Position numbers and translations under genes: made by a program
Shown: in pieces, positions 37,324 to 46,383 of the stretch
How the letters are laid out: the number at the start of each line of letters is the position of its first letter
Numbering within the stretch: position 1 is the first letter of the stretch
NCBI RefSeq assembly: GCF_037658235.1
Contig: NZ_JBBJLN010000005.1
Location: 186,001 to 250,000 of the forward strand
Direction: 5' to 3'
Source of the DNA: Yunchengibacter salinarum
Lineage (GTDB): Bacteria > Pseudomonadota > Alphaproteobacteria > Sphingomonadales > Kordiimonadaceae
DNA: 64,000 nucleotides
The notes under the pieces: generated by a model
Seen by the model: only the letters and a program-made list of their open reading frames with translations
Databases searched by the model: none
Told to the model about the DNA's origin: nothing

Positions 37324-37935
37324 ATGGCACAGCGGCAGGACAGCTTCATACCCCCCGCCCTCGGCCCGGAGGAAGGCCAGGGGGAGCCCGGTTTTCCCAA
37401 GGCGGCCGTGGCCTATGTGGATGCCTTGCTGGCGATCCAGCGCCGCCAGATGGAAGCGGAACTGGGCGGGCTGGAGCATATGGGCCTGGTGGGAACGGAT
37501 CGGGCGCAGGTACTGGCCAATCCGGGCGGCGCCCTGCATATCATGGCCGAATCGGATGAATTCGCCGGGGGCGGCTGGTCGGCCCTGAAACGCACCCTGA
37601 CCGGGCGGCACTATCGCTGGATGCGGCGACTGGGCGCTGTCTTGCTGGCGGCGGAACTTTCCACGGGCGCACCCTTGATCATTTCGGGTCCGAAAATACC
37701 AAAGCGCGCCTGGCTGAAAGACATGACCGTGTGGATCGACGCCCATCAGGTCACCGGCAAGGCCCGGCGCCATCTGGGCGGCGGCTGGTCCTTTTCCGGC
37801 CAGGTACCGCGCCTGCCCCGCACCGGGCGGCATTATCACATTCTGCGCATCAAGATGCCGGGCGTTACCCGCGTGGACAAATCGGAAGAAGATGGCTTCG
37901 CCAGCCTGGCCCTGAGCGACATCCGCATCGGCTGA
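37324..37935 (+). CDS. Hypothetical protein, last gene of a glycosyltransferase operon
   Basis: 203 residues. It starts one base after the upstream stop with AAAGGGA as ribosome site, so it is clearly cotranscribed. The N-terminal 60 residues are helical (VAYVDALLAIQRRQMEAELG). The rest is basic and beta-rich (KDMTVWIDAHQVTGKARRHL; FSGQVPRLPRTGRHYHILRI), reminiscent of a small beta-sandwich, with no signal peptide or membrane segment. I do not recognise the family; an accessory role in the same glycan pathway is inferred from position only. Confidence 0.7.
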   Translation: MAQRQDSFIPPALGPEEGQGEPGFPKAAVAYVDALLAIQRRQMEAELGGLEHMGLVGTDRAQVLANPGGALHIMAESDEFAGGGWSALKRTLTGRHYRWMRRLGAVLLAAELSTGAPLIISGPKIPKRAWLKDMTVWIDAHQVTGKARRHLGGGWSFSGQVPRLPRTGRHYHILRIKMPGVTRVDKSEEDGFASLALSDIRIG

Positions 37936-37975
37936 CCTTCAAAACCCCCACGCCCCAAAACACAGCCCCTCCGAC

Positions 37976-38151
37976 GGCCACGACCGTGGCCCGCCGCCAG
38001 TGCGGCGCCCCGCGGAGCGGGGTGCGCAGCACCCAAGCGTGAGCGGAACAGAGCGCGAGCGAAAAGGAGCCCCTACCGCCATCCCGCTACTGCGCGGGAT
38101 GAGCGGAGGCCACGACCGTGGCCCGCCGCCAGTGCGGCGCCCCGCGGAGCG
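37976..38151. repeat. Two 44-base direct repeats with internal stem-loops (REP-like)
   Basis: An identical 44-base block occurs at 37976-38019 and 38108-38151, 132 bases apart. Each copy contains the inverted repeat GGCCAC-GACC-GTGGCC and further GC-rich complementary segments (GCGCCCCGCGGAGCG). GCGTGAGCG recurs three times nearby (about 38037, 38168 and 38209). The unit fills the gap between convergent genes, the usual location of repetitive extragenic palindromes. Confidence 0.8.
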
Positions 38152-38219
38152 CGCACGATAGCGCGCTTGCGTGAGCGGAAACAATGCCGGGCCGCGCAAG
38201 CGGCCAAGGCGTGAGCGAC

Positions 38220-38243
38220 AAAAAACCTCAAATCTCCGATTTG
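38220..38243 (-). terminator. Intrinsic terminator overlapping the Stf0-like gene stop
   Basis: On the minus strand CAAATC, a three-base loop and GATTTG form a perfect stem, followed after AGG by TTTTTT. The stem includes the last codons and stop of the gene at 38228, the 3' end of the capsule locus. Confidence 0.75.
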
Positions 38244-39442
38244 AGCACTTTATCCGTCATGGAAACCAGTGACCCATGGGCGTTCACATGCAGGCCGAGC
38301 CTGTCTATCAGCTCGCGGCGGTAATTGTCACTGGCGGTCATCAGGGCCGGCATTTCCCGATAGAAGCGGCCATAATCCGGCACATCGAAGCGGCGGGGAG
38401 TCCGCGTTCCCATCAGATTGCCCAGATGAGCCATCACCGCATGGGCGCTTTCCACGGTTTCTTCCAGCGTGATCTGGGTCACGGGCAGGTCTTCGTCGCT
38501 GAACCAGTCTTCCAGTGCGGCTTCCCGGTTGACCAGCGCCTGCAACATGGGATTGACGGTGCGAAAATCCGGCGGCGTGGGGTCGAAATTTCGGCGTTGG
38601 GCTTCACGCATGAAAAACAACGAGCGGAACGGGGACGGCGCCAGCACGGCGGCCAGGCCCGCCTGCACGAGCTTGTCCCGGCGCTGCACATGGATAAGCC
38701 GGGCCTTGCTGGCACGCGCCCACTGAGCCAGGGCATCCCAGTCAAACAGGCCGGTTTCCGCCATCACATCCATCACATCGCTTTGCAGCACCATGGCAAA
38801 GCGGCGGTGCTGGCCGAACTGGCGGGCGGCGCTGTCCAGCACGGCGCGCACGTCCAGATCACCCCCCATCAGCGCCGCCAGGGCATGGGGGCGCTGAAGA
38901 TACTCAAAAGGCTGACCCAGCCCGGCGGCGGCCATCACCATGGCCACATATTCGGCGTCCGTTCCTGGCGTGGTCAGCAGCACCAGCGGCGCGGGCGGCG
39001 GGTCCATGGGCTCGGCGGGGCCAACGATGGCGGGGTCCAGCCGGTTTTCGTTGAAGCGCACATCGAAGCCCGGTGCCGTGCGCACGGCAAGATCATGGAA
39101 ACCAGCCACCACTGGCCGGTTGGGAAAGCGCTGCCTGAGCGTGCTGACAGCGGCCAGTTCGCCCTGTGTCAGCAGCACCAGAATCCGCCCCTGCCCGGCG
39201 GGTATGCGGTCAAGCCCGTCCGGGGTGACGATGGCGGCATCGGGCGTGCCATAACGGGCAACGAAGGCATCCGCCACCGAATGGTCCATCACCACGGCAT
39301 CCCGCGACGTAAACCGCTTTTTGAGAAAACCGGGCAGGTTGAAGACCTGGAAATCGAAAACCAGGCGGTGCGCCAGTTCCGATGGGCTTTGAGGGAACAG
39401 AAGCGGGGTCATGGCGGCATCAAGGGGGCTGTGGTCGCTCAT
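38228..39442 (-). CDS. Stf0-like sulfotransferase (degenerate PAPS loop)
   Basis: 404 residues. After an atypical N-terminal region of about 150 residues, the segment LVLLTTPGTDAEYVAMVMAA, PFEYLQRP and later KARLIHVQRRDKLVQAGLAA follows the order of Stf0-type sulfotransferases, but the usual S-G-S/T of the phosphosulfate loop reads G-T-D. It may therefore bind PAPS differently or be inactive. The ATG overlaps the upstream GT2 stop as ATGA. It is the last gene of the capsule locus, which makes a role in capsule sulfation reasonable. Confidence 0.65.
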   Translation of the reverse strand: MSDHSPLDAAMTPLLFPQSPSELAHRLVFDFQVFNLPGFLKKRFTSRDAVVMDHSVADAFVARYGTPDAAIVTPDGLDRIPAGQGRILVLLTQGELAAVSTLRQRFPNRPVVAGFHDLAVRTAPGFDVRFNENRLDPAIVGPAEPMDPPPAPLVLLTTPGTDAEYVAMVMAAAGLGQPFEYLQRPHALAALMGGDLDVRAVLDSAARQFGQHRRFAMVLQSDVMDVMAETGLFDWDALAQWARASKARLIHVQRRDKLVQAGLAAVLAPSPFRSLFFMREAQRRNFDPTPPDFRTVNPMLQALVNREAALEDWFSDEDLPVTQITLEETVESAHAVMAHLGNLMGTRTPRRFDVPDYGRFYREMPALMTASDNYRRELIDRLGLHVNAHGSLVSMTDKVLKSEI

Positions 39443-40464
39443 GCAGTCACCCTTTCCCGCCGGGGCGCGGGCGCGGTAAGTTCCCTTACATCGCTGGTAT
39501 CGACTTCCTGCGTGTCACGGATCAGGGCATCCGGCACATCAAAGGGCCGCGCCGCGGGCGGGAAGGGCAGGTACAGATCGTCCGCCGCCGTGGCCGCGTG
39601 CCAGGCCCGAAAGGCCGCATCATAGCGCGCCCGGTCCCCGGTCAGCGTGCGGGCCATGCCAGACGCCGAGGGCTGCCAGCGAAAGCCGGAATCCGGCCCC
39701 GTGGTGAGCGATCCGGCCCGGTACAACCCTTCATACAGGGGCTGGCGCAGATGGCGGATCGCGCCGCGACCGAACAGGCGCCGCAAGCGGTGAAGATATT
39801 CCGTATCCGCCGAGATGCGCACGCAGTCGAAATAACCCGCCCTGGCCAGCACGGGTTCACGCCGGATCATCAGGCTGATGGCGGCCATCTGCTCCGCACG
39901 GCCATTGATCACCACGGTTTCACCATCTTCCGTGCGGCGGCGCCATTTGCAGGTACAGCCCATCAGGGTGGGGTTTTTCTCCATGGCGGCCAGTTGCAGG
40001 GCGATGCGCTGCGGCCTGCTGATATCATCGCTGTCGTGAAAGGCCACATAGCGCCCCGTGGCGCGGGCCAGGCACCAGTTCTTGCACCAATAGGTGCCGC
40101 GATTGCGGGGGCTTTGGAACAGGCGCACGCGCGGGTCCCCGGCGGCGGCATCCACCAGCCTGCGGGCGGTATCGTCGCCGCCCGCGTCGTCAATCACCAG
40201 AATCTCCAGCGCCGGGTGAGTCTGCGCCATCAGGGATTTGAGTGCACGCACCGCCAGATCGCCGGTACGCCAGACGGTCATGATCACACTAACGGGCACA
40301 TCATGCGCGGCGGCGGCACGGCGCTCCAGCGCGCGGGCCTCCCGCCGTTGCAGCGCCTGGCCCAGCGGCGGCAGGCCGGGCACGCGGGAATCCAGACAGA
40401 ACCCGATAGGGTCCCGTCTGAACTTGCCCGACTTGGCCGCTATCGTTGCCCCGAACCGCGCCAT
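39439..40464 (-). CDS. GT2-family glycosyltransferase
   Basis: 341 residues. The GT2 core is VSVIMTVWRTGDLAVRALKS, LEILVIDDAGGDDTARRLVD, NRGTYWCKNWCLARATGRYV and the DxD in FHDSDDISRP; this version is typical of capsule or O-antigen enzymes. The first 60 residues are a basic extension. GGAGGCGA precedes the ATG at 40464. It lies 31 bases after kpsD and is probably one of the enzymes that builds the capsule repeat. Confidence 0.88.
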   Translation of the reverse strand: MARFGATIAAKSGKFRRDPIGFCLDSRVPGLPPLGQALQRREARALERRAAAAHDVPVSVIMTVWRTGDLAVRALKSLMAQTHPALEILVIDDAGGDDTARRLVDAAAGDPRVRLFQSPRNRGTYWCKNWCLARATGRYVAFHDSDDISRPQRIALQLAAMEKNPTLMGCTCKWRRRTEDGETVVINGRAEQMAAISLMIRREPVLARAGYFDCVRISADTEYLHRLRRLFGRGAIRHLRQPLYEGLYRAGSLTTGPDSGFRWQPSASGMARTLTGDRARYDAAFRAWHAATAADDLYLPFPPAARPFDVPDALIRDTQEVDTSDVRELTAPAPRRERVTA

Positions 40465-40495
40465 GATCGCCGTCGCCTCCACCGGATGACCCGGA

Positions 40496-42160
40496 TTATA
40501 TGCCCAGCACCACCCCGGCGGACAGGGCAAGCTGATAGAAGATGGAAATGATCTCTGTGGCGAGTTGGAAGGACTTCACCTGCACCTTGGGCATGACAAA
40601 GATCTCATCCCCCGGCGCGATCACCAGATCCTTGTCGTCAATATCGTCCTCGTCCACCTTCTCGAAAGTGCCGTCCGTATGCAGCAGCAGAATGTGCGCC
40701 CGGTCCCGGTCCTGAGTGAAGCCGCCCGCTTGCTCGATATAGTCCTCAATGGTATGGCCCTTCTGATAGGCGGTGGCATTGGGGAACAGCACATCGCCGT
40801 GCACCATCACAAGATTGCTGGAACGCGGAATGCGCACCACGTCCCCCGGTTCCAGCAGAATGTTCATGCGACTGCTGGCGCGGGCCAGCGAGATGCGCCC
40901 TTCCGGCTCCACCTCCTGCGCGCGCTTGACCCATTGCAGGATCATTTCCGCCTCCGCCGCGCGCAGTTCCGCTTCCCCCTTGGAGCGGGAGCGGGCGGTG
41001 AGCACACTGCTTTCCAGTGCCCGGAGCTGGGCGTTCAACATGTCTTTCTGGCGGCGCTTCACGCTCTGCCGGATCAACTGAATGGCATCCTTTTCCGCAT
41101 TCTGGCCGAATTCCACCTGTTCCAACAGATCACCGAGCCGGGCGCCATAGGGCAGGATGAATTCCTGCGGCGAGCGGTGCTCCCCTTCCACCCGCACGGA
41201 AATGGTACCGGGCATCTTGTCCGAGACCACATGCACCATGTCTCCCGGACTGAGACTGGCTTTTCTGGCCGCGCTGATAGACAGATATTCCACCCGTGAT
41301 TTGCGCAACGAGTTGCGGTTGATCCGCACATGGGTGGCATGGGGATAGGGCCCGGCCAGATCCAGCAGGCGGCCCAGATCGGCGCTGTTGCCCTTGAACT
41401 CGAACAGCCCGGGGTTCTGCACCTCCCCCTTCACACCCGCTTGCGACCGCAACTTTTCCACGATGATGGTATCGCCGTCATGAATCTGAAAGCTGGGCAT
41501 CTTGCCCGTGAGAATGAAATCATACAGATTGATGGTGCTGACCGCCTCGCCGTCGCGCAGCAGCTTCACTGTCAGAAAGGAGCCGCGGCGCGGATCGATG
41601 CCGCCCGCCCGGTCCAGGAAAAACAGCACCGAATCCGCCGCATGGCCGGCATACAGGCCGGGCTGGCGCACAAAACCGGTCACGAACACCTTGACGGGCT
41701 TGGCGCCGTTCAGGCTGGCATAAACACCCACATTGCGCTTGAATACACCCTTGATGGCCGCCGTGACCACCCGGTTCAGGTCGCCATTGGCCACCCCTTC
41801 CACCGGCACCGGGCCAACGGAGGGAATGAAGATATTGCCCTGGGCATCCACCGGCACCTCGCCGGAAAACTCAAAACCGCCCCACAGTTGCAGGCGCACC
41901 GTGTCGCCAACACTCACCTGATAGGCCGGGTTGAAGCCCTGAAAGCTCTGATTGGCGAACTCCCCGCTGAACAGGAAATGGCCGAACACCTTGTCTTCCC
42001 TGACCGTATCCTGGCGCGCTTCCGGCACCGGCGCGGCATCCTGGGTCACATTCTGGTTCTGTGCCGCCACGGGCACGGCGATCAGGGCAAGCGCCAGAAA
42101 CCAGAACGCCGCAAACCGCCGCCAAAAGCCGGATGCAAGAAAGGAGGCATGGTCAGACAT
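40496..42160 (-). CDS. kpsD: Capsule export outer-membrane/periplasmic protein KpsD (OPX family)
   Basis: 554 residues. A Sec signal peptide is clear (RRFAAFWFLALALIAVPVAA, with cleavage after VAAQ or so). The mature part has a Poly_export domain (AYQVSVGDTVRLQLWG, GNIFIPSVGPVPVEG) and SLBB-type segments (VFVTGFVRQPGLYAG; LEPGDVVRIPRSS; LVIAPGDEIFVMP). The cysteine of a lipobox is absent, as in KpsD rather than Wza. Export of the poly-Kdo-linked capsule across the periplasm and outer membrane is the known role. ATG 42160 has GGGAGC; it overlaps kpsE by eight bases. Confidence 0.9.
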   Translation of the reverse strand: MSDHASFLASGFWRRFAAFWFLALALIAVPVAAQNQNVTQDAAPVPEARQDTVREDKVFGHFLFSGEFANQSFQGFNPAYQVSVGDTVRLQLWGGFEFSGEVPVDAQGNIFIPSVGPVPVEGVANGDLNRVVTAAIKGVFKRNVGVYASLNGAKPVKVFVTGFVRQPGLYAGHAADSVLFFLDRAGGIDPRRGSFLTVKLLRDGEAVSTINLYDFILTGKMPSFQIHDGDTIIVEKLRSQAGVKGEVQNPGLFEFKGNSADLGRLLDLAGPYPHATHVRINRNSLRKSRVEYLSISAARKASLSPGDMVHVVSDKMPGTISVRVEGEHRSPQEFILPYGARLGDLLEQVEFGQNAEKDAIQLIRQSVKRRQKDMLNAQLRALESSVLTARSRSKGEAELRAAEAEMILQWVKRAQEVEPEGRISLARASSRMNILLEPGDVVRIPRSSNLVMVHGDVLFPNATAYQKGHTIEDYIEQAGGFTQDRDRAHILLLHTDGTFEKVDEDDIDDKDLVIAPGDEIFVMPKVQVKSFQLATEIISIFYQLALSAGVVLGI

Positions 42161-43355
42161 CACGATGCTCCCGAATGGTGGCCACGATCATCACACCGAT
42201 CCAATACGCCAGAATCAGGCCGATCAGAAGGGTAACAAGATCATACAGGGTTTCAGGGTAGCGCGCGTCCTGCGGGCGGCTGGGCGCCTGCACCACCACC
42301 AGATGCTTCAGCTTGCGATAGCTTTCCACGCGGGTCTGCTCCAGGCTGGTCAGCGCGGTGGTGTACAGGTCGGTGGCCAATTTCAGTTCCAGTTCCAGGC
42401 GCTTGAAGCGCAGCCATACCTGGTTCATGGCGCCGCCCTCAGCGCCGGACATCTTGGCCTTTTCCTGATCGATCTGGGATTGCAGGGCATCGATCCGGTC
42501 GCGCACGGCCACCAGTTCCGCCGCATCCTCGTTCAGATAGCTGGACAGGCGCTTTTCTTCCGCCTGCGCGCGCACCAGTTCGCCCTGAAGCTCGTTCACC
42601 ACGCCCTGAAGCGCGCTGCCGGATGCTTCCGCGTTCAGCAGGTTGTTGTCGTCCTGGAAACGGGTCAGGTTTTCCTGCGCGGTCATCAACTTGTCATTGG
42701 CGCGGATCAGTTCCTGTTCCACAAAGGCCACATCCTCCCGCGCGATGGACTGGCTGATCTCGTTGATATAGTCTTCCGCCCGGTCGATGATGGCCTGCGC
42801 CAGCGTGCGGGCAAAGGCCGGATCGAAAGCCTGCACCTCGATGGACAGGATGGCGCTGTCCGGGTCCACATCAACGGTGACCCGATCCTGATAATAGCCG
42901 AGAAAATCCTCGTCCGACGGGCTGTCGGACAGCCGCCAGACCAGATCGAAGCGGGGCGCGGAATAATGGGCGATCAGGTCCAGCTCTTCCTGCAGATGGC
43001 GCAGCATGTCCCGCGACTGGATAAAGGTCTGCACCAGCAGCGCATCCTGCCGGCCCGGCGGGTTCATGGACAACATGCCAAGCTGCGGGTTCATGGATGC
43101 CTGACTGTCCGCCGCCTTCACATAGACTTCGGCGATCGTGGCATAGCGCGGCGCCGCCACCAGCACATAATAAATGGCCGCCAGGGCGAAGATCACCAGC
43201 ACCCACTTGAAATGGCCGGAAAACAGGCCGGTGCGCACATCATCCGCCCGGTTCACGCTGACCGGCGCGGGGGTGTCGTTCGCCGGTGCCGCCTGCGATG
43301 GTTCGCGGCGGGCCAGGGCACGCTTCAGTGTATTGAGGGGGGCGTTCAGCGTCAT
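42153..43355 (-). CDS. kpsE: Capsule export inner-membrane protein KpsE (PCP family)
   Basis: 400 residues. Two transmembrane segments (WVLVIFALAAIYYVLVA near residues 50-66; LVTLLIGLILAYWIGVMIVA near 370-390) bracket a long periplasmic coiled coil, the KpsE/CtrB layout. It bridges KpsMT and KpsD for capsule export. It follows kpsT after 96 bases and overlaps kpsD. Confidence 0.92.
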   Translation of the reverse strand: MTLNAPLNTLKRALARREPSQAAPANDTPAPVSVNRADDVRTGLFSGHFKWVLVIFALAAIYYVLVAAPRYATIAEVYVKAADSQASMNPQLGMLSMNPPGRQDALLVQTFIQSRDMLRHLQEELDLIAHYSAPRFDLVWRLSDSPSDEDFLGYYQDRVTVDVDPDSAILSIEVQAFDPAFARTLAQAIIDRAEDYINEISQSIAREDVAFVEQELIRANDKLMTAQENLTRFQDDNNLLNAEASGSALQGVVNELQGELVRAQAEEKRLSSYLNEDAAELVAVRDRIDALQSQIDQEKAKMSGAEGGAMNQVWLRFKRLELELKLATDLYTTALTSLEQTRVESYRKLKHLVVVQAPSRPQDARYPETLYDLVTLLIGLILAYWIGVMIVATIREHRDV

Positions 43356-43451
43356 GCTCGCTCAATGTTTCGGCGACGCCGGATGCCCACAGGCTCCAGG
43401 CCGGTATATCCTGCCCGGCCAGAGGCCGTGTGAAAGACCGGCGCGCACGGC

Positions 43452-44102
43452 TTACAGGCGTTCATAGCGGGCAATGGCCCGCTCCACACTCTCGTAGAAG
43501 TCTGCCCGGCCATATGCAAGCAAAATTGCCGCATTACAATGCTCCCTTACCTTCGCCATCTGGTGCGAAACCAGAATGATATTGGCCCGTCCGCGCTTGG
43601 CGGTCAGGGTCTCGCTGCACTTGCGCTGGAAAGCCGCATCCCCCACCGACATGATCTCGTCCAGCAGATAGGTGTCGAAATCGAACCCCATGGAAACGGC
43701 GAAATTATAGCGTGACCGCATACCCGAACTATAGCCGCCCACCGGCAGTTCGAACTGGTCGCCAAGCTCGGAGAAATCCTTGACGTATTCCTCCACCGGA
43801 TAGGTGTCGGAAACACCGTGGATGCGGCAGATGAAGCGCACATTCTCCCGCCCGGTCATGCTGCCATTGAAACCGCTGGCAAGCCCCAGCGGCCAGGAGA
43901 TGAAGCGATCCGAGCGCACCTTGCCCGCATTGGGGAAATCAATGCCGCCGATCAGCCGCACCAGGGTGGACTTGCCCGCGCCGTTGGGGCCCAGAATGGC
44001 CACGTCCCGGTCATCGGGAATCACCAGATCAAGCTGGCGCAGCACGAAATGCGGGCCATAGCGCGTGGGGTAGAATTTGGTCACCTTGTCCAGATGGATC
44101 AT
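43452..44102 (-). CDS. kpsT: Capsule ABC transporter ATPase KpsT
   Basis: 216 residues, right for KpsT. Walker A is LGPNGAGKSTLVRL, the signature region is GGYSSGMRSRYNFAVSM and Walker B is TYLLDEIMSVGD. VTKFYPTRYGPHFVLRQ and the YSSGM (rather than LSGGQ) signature are typical of polysaccharide exporters. ATG 44102 overlaps the kpsM stop as ATGA. It powers capsule transfer across the inner membrane. Confidence 0.95.
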   Translation of the reverse strand: MIHLDKVTKFYPTRYGPHFVLRQLDLVIPDDRDVAILGPNGAGKSTLVRLIGGIDFPNAGKVRSDRFISWPLGLASGFNGSMTGRENVRFICRIHGVSDTYPVEEYVKDFSELGDQFELPVGGYSSGMRSRYNFAVSMGFDFDTYLLDEIMSVGDAAFQRKCSETLTAKRGRANIILVSHQMAKVREHCNAAILLAYGRADFYESVERAIARYERL

Positions 44103-44881
44103 GTGGCCACCATGCGGCGCCAGCGCAGCCGGTAGGCGGCCATGGCGAACACCATGCTGAGCACGGTCCAGTCCATCAGATAGCCAAGGTCCGCCACCGG
44201 GCTCACATACAACTTCAGCCAGGCTTCGCGGATCAGCTCGTTCACATGCACCAGCGGATTCCAGGCCAGCCATGTTCGGTAGGGTTCGGGGATGATGGTC
44301 ATGGGGTAAAAGACCGCCGACAGAAACAGCAGCGGCATCTGGGTCAGATTGATGACTTTCTCGATCTCCCGCGCGAAAAAGGCAAGAATACCCATGAGCA
44401 GGCCGAAAAACCCGGCAAAGAACCAGGTGACAGTGGCATACAGCAGAACAAGAAGGGGGTCGGCGGGCACCGCGTCCATGCCGAACCAGGCAAAGCCCGC
44501 CACCATCAGCGCGGACACCACCAGAAAGATCACCGCCTCAAGAAGCCAGCGGGCCAGGAAAATATCGAACAGCCGCACCTGCCGGAACTGAGTCAGCCCG
44601 CCACTGCCGCGCATGGCGCCCATGGACTCCTTCATGGTCACATTCCACAGGCGCCGGTGGGACAGCACCCCCACCAGAATGAAGACGGCAGGCTCGGTAA
44701 AGCCGAACTCCCCCCGACCGCGCAGGCCGAACAGCAGCACGAACACCACCGCCATCATGATCGGCTCCAGCAATATCCAGATATTGCCAAAGGTATAGCC
44801 GGAAAAGCGGCTGTTCATCTCGCGCAGGAAGACGGCGAAGATCACATCCCGCTGGATGCCCAGGGCGGATCGTTCCTTCAT
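44099..44881 (-). CDS. kpsM: Capsule ABC transporter permease KpsM
   Basis: 260 residues with about six membrane segments (IWILLEPIMMAVVFVLLFGL; LLEAVIFLVVSALMVAGFAW; ATVTWFFAGFFGLLMGILAF; MPLLFLSAVFYPMTII). The KpsM pattern NPLVHVNELIREAWL near the C-terminus is present. It is coupled to kpsT by ATGA and starts 42 bases after kpsF. Confidence 0.95.
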   Translation of the reverse strand: MKERSALGIQRDVIFAVFLREMNSRFSGYTFGNIWILLEPIMMAVVFVLLFGLRGRGEFGFTEPAVFILVGVLSHRRLWNVTMKESMGAMRGSGGLTQFRQVRLFDIFLARWLLEAVIFLVVSALMVAGFAWFGMDAVPADPLLVLLYATVTWFFAGFFGLLMGILAFFAREIEKVINLTQMPLLFLSAVFYPMTIIPEPYRTWLAWNPLVHVNELIREAWLKLYVSPVADLGYLMDWTVLSMVFAMAAYRLRWRRMVAT

Positions 44882-44923
44882 GGTCCGCCCCCGCCCGGCG
44901 GGCGCGCCGAACCACGCCGGGGA

Positions 44924-45940
44924 TTAATGATCTTCGTGCTTGTAAAGACCCACATACCGGCCATCATCGTCCACCACGACGAGCAATTGCGCATCCTTGT
45001 ACCGCATCAGGTTTTCCGCGTCATCGACAATCTGGGACTGCCGGATGGTGTGGAAATCCTCGCTCATGCACTGACGGGCCGTCACTTCCCGGATGCGGCG
45101 AGTCACCCTGAGTGCCACGGCAAGCTGACCCTTTGTCACCACGCCCAGCGGATAGCCGCCCTCGTCCAGCACCACGGCGGCGCCCGCCGTGCCCCCGGCC
45201 ATTTCAGCCGCCAGTTCCAGCAACACCATGCCCGGCGGCACGGCGGGCACGGCCTTGGTCAGCATCACATCCGCCACCTTTTTCAGCAGCCGACGGCCAA
45301 GCGACCCCCCCGGATGGTAGCGGGCGAAATCCCGCGGGTGGAAATTCCTGAGCGACATCAGGGAAATGGCGAGCGCATCGCCGATCACCGCCGTTACCAC
45401 GATGGACGTGGTGGGGGTGAGATTGTTGGGGCACACCTCTTCCGTGACGGGGATTTCCAGCACCACATCCGCCGCGCGGCCCAGCGTGGACGTGCGCTGG
45501 CCGGTGATGGCCACGATGCGGTTGCCGAATTCCTTCAACGAGGGCAGAAGCTGGCAGATCTCTTCCGTCTCACCGCTATAGGAAATCAGCAGCAGGGTAT
45601 CGTCCCTGGTGACCATGCCAAGGTCGCCGTGCGATGCCTCCGCCGGGTGCAGGAAAAAGCTGGGTGTGCCGGTGGATGCCAGCGTGGCGGAAATCTTGCG
45701 CCCCACATGGCCGGACTTTCCCATGCCGATCACGATCAGATGCCCTGTCGTTTCGAGCAGCAGGCGAATGGCCCTGGAATAGGCATCCTCGTCATAGCTC
45801 TGGGCCAGCCGCTCCAGCGCCTGACCCTGCTTGAGGAAGGTGGTGCCGATATTTTCCAGCGTCTGCCCGAAGTCCGCCTTTATCTTGCCGGGCAGCTCCA
45901 ACACATTGGCGTCCGCCTGTTCCTCGCTGGCGTTTTTCAT
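44924..45940 (-). CDS. kpsF: Arabinose-5-phosphate isomerase KpsF/KdsD
   Basis: 338 residues. The SIS domain (HLIVIGMGKSGHVGRKISAT, SYSGETEEICQLLP) is followed by two CBS domains (VADVMLTKAVPAVPP; YPLGVVTKGQL; AQLLVVVDDDGRYVGLYKHE). It converts ribulose-5-phosphate to arabinose-5-phosphate, the first step of Kdo synthesis, and is well placed with kdsA, kdsB and kdsC. AGGGG precedes the ATG at 45940. The 443-base gap upstream suggests its own promoter. Confidence 0.95.
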   Translation of the reverse strand: MKNASEEQADANVLELPGKIKADFGQTLENIGTTFLKQGQALERLAQSYDEDAYSRAIRLLLETTGHLIVIGMGKSGHVGRKISATLASTGTPSFFLHPAEASHGDLGMVTRDDTLLLISYSGETEEICQLLPSLKEFGNRIVAITGQRTSTLGRAADVVLEIPVTEEVCPNNLTPTTSIVVTAVIGDALAISLMSLRNFHPRDFARYHPGGSLGRRLLKKVADVMLTKAVPAVPPGMVLLELAAEMAGGTAGAAVVLDEGGYPLGVVTKGQLAVALRVTRRIREVTARQCMSEDFHTIRQSQIVDDAENLMRYKDAQLLVVVDDDGRYVGLYKHEDH

Positions 45941-46383
45941 AGAACCCCTGACCTTTCTGTCTCTTGCCGCCCCATTTGCCACCCCGGCATGGCAGAACCC
46001 ATATGGCCCCCGCCTGATCCTGCCCGCCGGCCACATCCCGACCCGTGGCCGCCCCGGCCACAAACGGGGCACCCCGGCTCGCCGGAAGCATCCGCATCAA
46101 TGTTGTATATCCTGCCCGATCAATATGGCGAAATCCAGATACGCCCTACCCGCGCCATCCCCCGAACCGAACACAGTTCCGATAAACCCCGACCAAGATA
46201 ACAATACAATCAAAGCGCTACACCGAAATTTGAAACAACGCAACATATATGGCGGGCATCGCCCTACCAGACCGGATCAATTTAACCGCCCGGCCTGCCC
46301 CAGCCAAGATATGGCGACAATTCGGTTCAAAACATATCCGGTGATCCCGCACCCTGAAAGCGCGCATTGCAGGGCAGGCCGGA
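45941..46383. other. 443-base intergenic region within the capsule locus
   Basis: No gene is apparent between kpsS and kpsF. Bases 46150-46340 are more AT-rich than the surroundings and are the likely promoter region of kpsF-kpsM-kpsT-kpsE-kpsD. I could not identify a convincing promoter box or terminator. Confidence 0.5.

Noticed and set aside
37936..38227. Repeats considered as a CRISPR or IS end
   Set aside because: Only two 44-base copies with a non-spacer middle; no transposase or terminal inverted repeats.
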